Part shown: one piece after another, positions 62,342 through 64,000 of the stretch
Layout of the letters: the number at the start of each line of letters is the position of its first letter
How positions within the stretch are numbered: the first letter of the stretch is position 1
Assembly: GCF_007830295.1 (NCBI RefSeq)
Contig: NZ_VLKC01000002.1
Span: 4,819,157 to 4,883,156, forward strand
DNA length: 64,000 nt
Origin: Sporomusa sp. KB1
Lineage (GTDB): Bacteria; Bacillota; Negativicutes; Sporomusales; Sporomusaceae
Reading direction: 5' to 3'
The notes under the pieces: generated by a model
What the model saw: the letters and a program-made list of their open reading frames with translations, nothing else
Database searches by the model: none
Told to the model about the DNA's origin: nothing
Made by a program: the position numbers and the translations under genes

Positions 62342-62440
62342 TGCGGCAAGTTAAGACTCCCGCCTCTGCAAGCGGCGTTTGTTCAGGTGGGGCAGACTCC
62401 CCACCTGAACCGGATGTTTCAGCGATGCTGAAACAAGTTC
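62342..62440. repeat. Structured intergenic repeat, copy B
   Basis: It matches copy A at 19873 over its whole length and contains two clean hairpins: TTCAGGTGGGG/CCCCACCTGAA and TTTCAGC/GCTGAAA. It lies upstream of the RND adaptor gene and could form part of its leader or the 3' region of nudC. Confidence 0.75.
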
Positions 62441-62462
62441 ACTCGCCCAGTTCCAAAATAAA

Positions 62463-62480
62463 AGGGCAAGGTTATTACCC
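62463..62480 (-). terminator. Weak terminator of nudC
   Basis: A short stem GGG-AA/TT-CCC (imperfect) is followed on the minus strand by TTTTATTTT, about 20 bases past the nudC stop. Confidence 0.4.
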
Positions 62481-62500
62481 TACCCATGTAACCAAGCAAT

Positions 62501-63331
62501 CTAACTAGAGTGTTTATTTTTTTCTATAAATGAGGAAATTAACCGCCTGGCAATGCTAAACGGAATAGGTTTAAGTTTGATTTGCGGAATATCATCAACT
62601 GTATACCAATCTGCGTGTAGAAGTTCATTACGTTCGATGGTAAGATCACCTTTATCATACTCTGCATTAAATGCCAGCATCAGGGAATGGGGAAATGGCC
62701 ACGGCTGATTTCCAAAATAAGTTATGTTTTTTATTTCAATACCTACCTCTTCTCTGGCTTCCCTTTTTAAACATTCCTCCAGCGTTTCTCCAGCCTCCAC
62801 AAACCCGGCAACAACTGTATAAAAATCGGTTTTTAGATTCTTTACTAACAGAATCTTGTCTCCTTTTGTTATCGACAATATCACTGCTGGAGACAAACGG
62901 GGAAAAGACATATAGCCACATTTTGGACAGACTTTAGCTCGTTCATCTGCTTTCGTTACGGTAGGTTCACCGCATTTTCCGCAGAATTGATGTGTCTCAT
63001 CCCAGGTGATTACCTGTATTGCACAACCGGCAACCCTAAACATATTGTCTTCAATTTGACCATATAAGTCCATAAGACCTTGAAATTCCATATTATCTGG
63101 CACTAATTGCCCGGCAGCATATACTGCTGTATAGCATGCCTGTTCACCTATGTTGCCAATGTAATGCCTATTTGTAAGTTTAGTTTTACTACTATCAAGA
63201 TCATCTGAAGATGGAATCGCAAAACCTCCATCCACTTTTTTTACCAACAACTTATTCTGCTGGAATAAAAAATAAAATACCGGTACATCACTCTGTTCTG
63301 GCGGAACACATCCAGATTTAAAATTCATCAT
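62501..63331 (-). CDS. nudC: NAD+ diphosphatase (Nudix), NudC
   Basis: This 276-residue Nudix hydrolase cleaves NADH and NAD+ and removes NAD caps from RNA. A zinc ribbon lies at about 123-145 (FCGKCGEPTV, VCPKCGYMSFPRLSPAVI), followed by the Nudix box GFVEAGETLEECLKREAREEVG with all catalytic Glu residues and the NudC-specific NQPWPFPHSLM. The length is typical. It has a good vegetative promoter with an 18-base spacer about 240 bases upstream. Confidence 0.95.
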   Translation of the reverse strand: MMNFKSGCVPPEQSDVPVFYFLFQQNKLLVKKVDGGFAIPSSDDLDSSKTKLTNRHYIGNIGEQACYTAVYAAGQLVPDNMEFQGLMDLYGQIEDNMFRVAGCAIQVITWDETHQFCGKCGEPTVTKADERAKVCPKCGYMSFPRLSPAVILSITKGDKILLVKNLKTDFYTVVAGFVEAGETLEECLKREAREEVGIEIKNITYFGNQPWPFPHSLMLAFNAEYDKGDLTIERNELLHADWYTVDDIPQIKLKPIPFSIARRLISSFIEKNKHSS

Positions 63332-63354
63332 TCTCTCCTCTTTTCTTTTTTATC

Positions 63355-63409
63355 TAGTCGCTGAGTTAAGAATCCCCCCTTTATCGGCGGCGTGCTGAAC
63401 AAATTCACT
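63355..63409. repeat. Structured intergenic repeat, shortened copy C
   Basis: It carries the outer parts of copies A and B (GAGTTAAGAATCCCCCCTT, GGCGGCG, then TGCTGAACAAATTCACT) but lacks the central double-hairpin segment. It looks like an internal deletion derivative of copy B, 0.9 kb away. Confidence 0.6.
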
Positions 63410-63573
63410 TTTTGATCACGCATAATTTGACTGTCGCACGGCGCAGAAGTTAGTTCTGGATACTAGCACTAATGAGTGTACAGAGCACTTGAGCAGATTA
63501 TCGCTTGTCCAACTACCCGTCTAACCAGCCGGTGTATGGAAACAAATTGTAAAAATCACTGCAGATTTATTTT

Positions 63574-63603
63574 ATTGTATCCTTATTTTGGATATTCTGT
63601 CAA
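63574..63603 (-). promoter_or_regulatory. Promoter of nudC
   Basis: On the minus strand TTGACA and TACAAT are separated by 18 bases. The leader would be about 240 bases and includes repeat copy C. Confidence 0.6.
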
Positions 63604-63667
63604 TAAAAAACTAGTGCAATATTCTGTTATTTAGTGGAAAAATTATTCGGCCACTGCTTCAGGCTGA

Positions 63668-64000
63668 TCAGCCTGTTGTTGTGGACCGCCAGTCAGCGGT
63701 GGTCGTCCAGGTATTTTTTTCCTGCCGCAAACGCCGTGCCTGGAATATCACATTTTCTAATAGACGGTGATGGTTTGCTGACAACCAGGGTCCTTCCAAC
63801 TCCAGGCCGGTAAAAGGAATATCATATTGATGAGATAAGGCTCGAATAAAAGCTTGGCCATTTATGGATGGTTGACAGGTGAACAAAGCTATATTAACGA
63901 GTCCGTCGAAAACTCCTGTCTCAATTGAACTTAGATACTTCCCTACCGCAACACTCGCCTCAGTAAAAACATTGTCGTTTATAAACCGGTGACCTTCTTT
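63668..64000 (-). CDS. C-terminal part of an acyl-CoA dehydratase activase-type protein
   Basis: The last 110 residues of a gene that enters from the right edge are open in frame to the end of the window. The tail (GVFDGLVNIALFTCQPSING, ALSHQYDIPFTGLELEGP, NVIFQARRLRQEKN) resembles the C-terminus of 2-hydroxyacyl-CoA dehydratase activase-related proteins (DUF2229/BadF-type), where a Cys in F-x-C-x-P is conserved. Those proteins belong to fermentative amino-acid or hydroxyacid degradation. The final 15 residues are low-complexity (Thr/Trp). The family assignment is tentative because only the tail is visible. Confidence 0.5.
   Translation of the reverse strand, partial: KEGHRFINDNVFTEASVAVGKYLSSIETGVFDGLVNIALFTCQPSINGQAFIRALSHQYDIPFTGLELEGPWLSANHHRLLENVIFQARRLRQEKNTWTTTADWRSTTTG

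Larger units (their letters stand above)
63332..63667. other. Intergenic region upstream of nudC
   Basis: These 336 bases contain no gene. They hold a shortened copy of the structured repeat (63355-63409) and the nudC promoter (63574-63603). Confidence 0.6.

Overview
The window looks like chromosomal DNA from a spore-forming, double-membraned Firmicute of the Negativicutes, most likely Sporomusaceae. It is AT-rich, with strong AGGAGG-type ribosome sites and frequent TTG/GTG starts. It combines spoVS, ribonuclease Y and SpoIIE-type signalling (Firmicute and sporulation traits) with a tripartite RND efflux pump, which needs an outer membrane. The genus is an inference. Almost every gene is on the minus strand.

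Layout. 1-6,600: a type I restriction-modification locus (hsdR-hsdM-hsdS, hsdS cut by the window edge) beside an unrecognised 334-residue gene and two small unknown genes. 6,900-14,100: accessory genes. These are an HD phosphohydrolase, an amidohydrolase, a SnoaL-like protein divergent from a LysR regulator, a helical-repeat protein, a WYL regulator with a small gene just upstream, and a protein with uracil-DNA-glycosylase-like features. 14,200-19,160: a three-gene operon of an atypical D-Ala-D-Ala-ligase-like enzyme, a Cache-HAMP-PP2C phosphatase, and an MFS transporter with an extra extracytoplasmic sensor region. 19,160-19,970: a gene-poor scar with a transposase remnant and repeats. 19,970-48,310: a long housekeeping block. 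It contains hfq-miaA-methyltransferase-mutL-mutS-miaB, paired half-size TauE proteins, a P-loop/Asp23 fusion, PHP, pepA, spoVS, rny, recX-recA with an SOS box, a DEAD-box helicase, cinA, rimO, YgiQ, a RodZ-like protein, mnmH and ftsK/spoIIIE. 48,380-49,540: an integrase scar, a tiny YjcZ-like gene and a five-tRNA cluster. 49,680-53,900: CheY, a conserved unknown, an NMT1/SsuA-type ABC importer and a three-tRNA cluster. 54,095-64,000: a PocR-domain sigma-54 activator, an operon of RND adaptor, RND pump, acyltransferase and phosphopantetheinyl transferase, then nudC and the 3' end of a probable acyl-CoA dehydratase activase-type gene.

How the genes work together. The mismatch-repair genes, the tRNA i6A/ms2i6A genes (miaA, miaB) and hfq form one tightly packed run with ATGA overlaps. 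recA-recX has its own LexA-type promoter. spoVS is preceded by a close match to a sigma-H promoter. The adaptor-pump-AT-PPTase operon looks like the export and priming part of a polyketide or lipid pathway whose synthase is not in the window. The ligase-phosphatase-MFS operon is the best candidate for an uncharacterised sensing and transport system.

Three related structured intergenic repeats (19.9, 62.4 and 63.4 kb) and a hairpin spacer shared by both tRNA clusters are the most notable non-coding signals. All calls come from reading the sequence. No database search was run.
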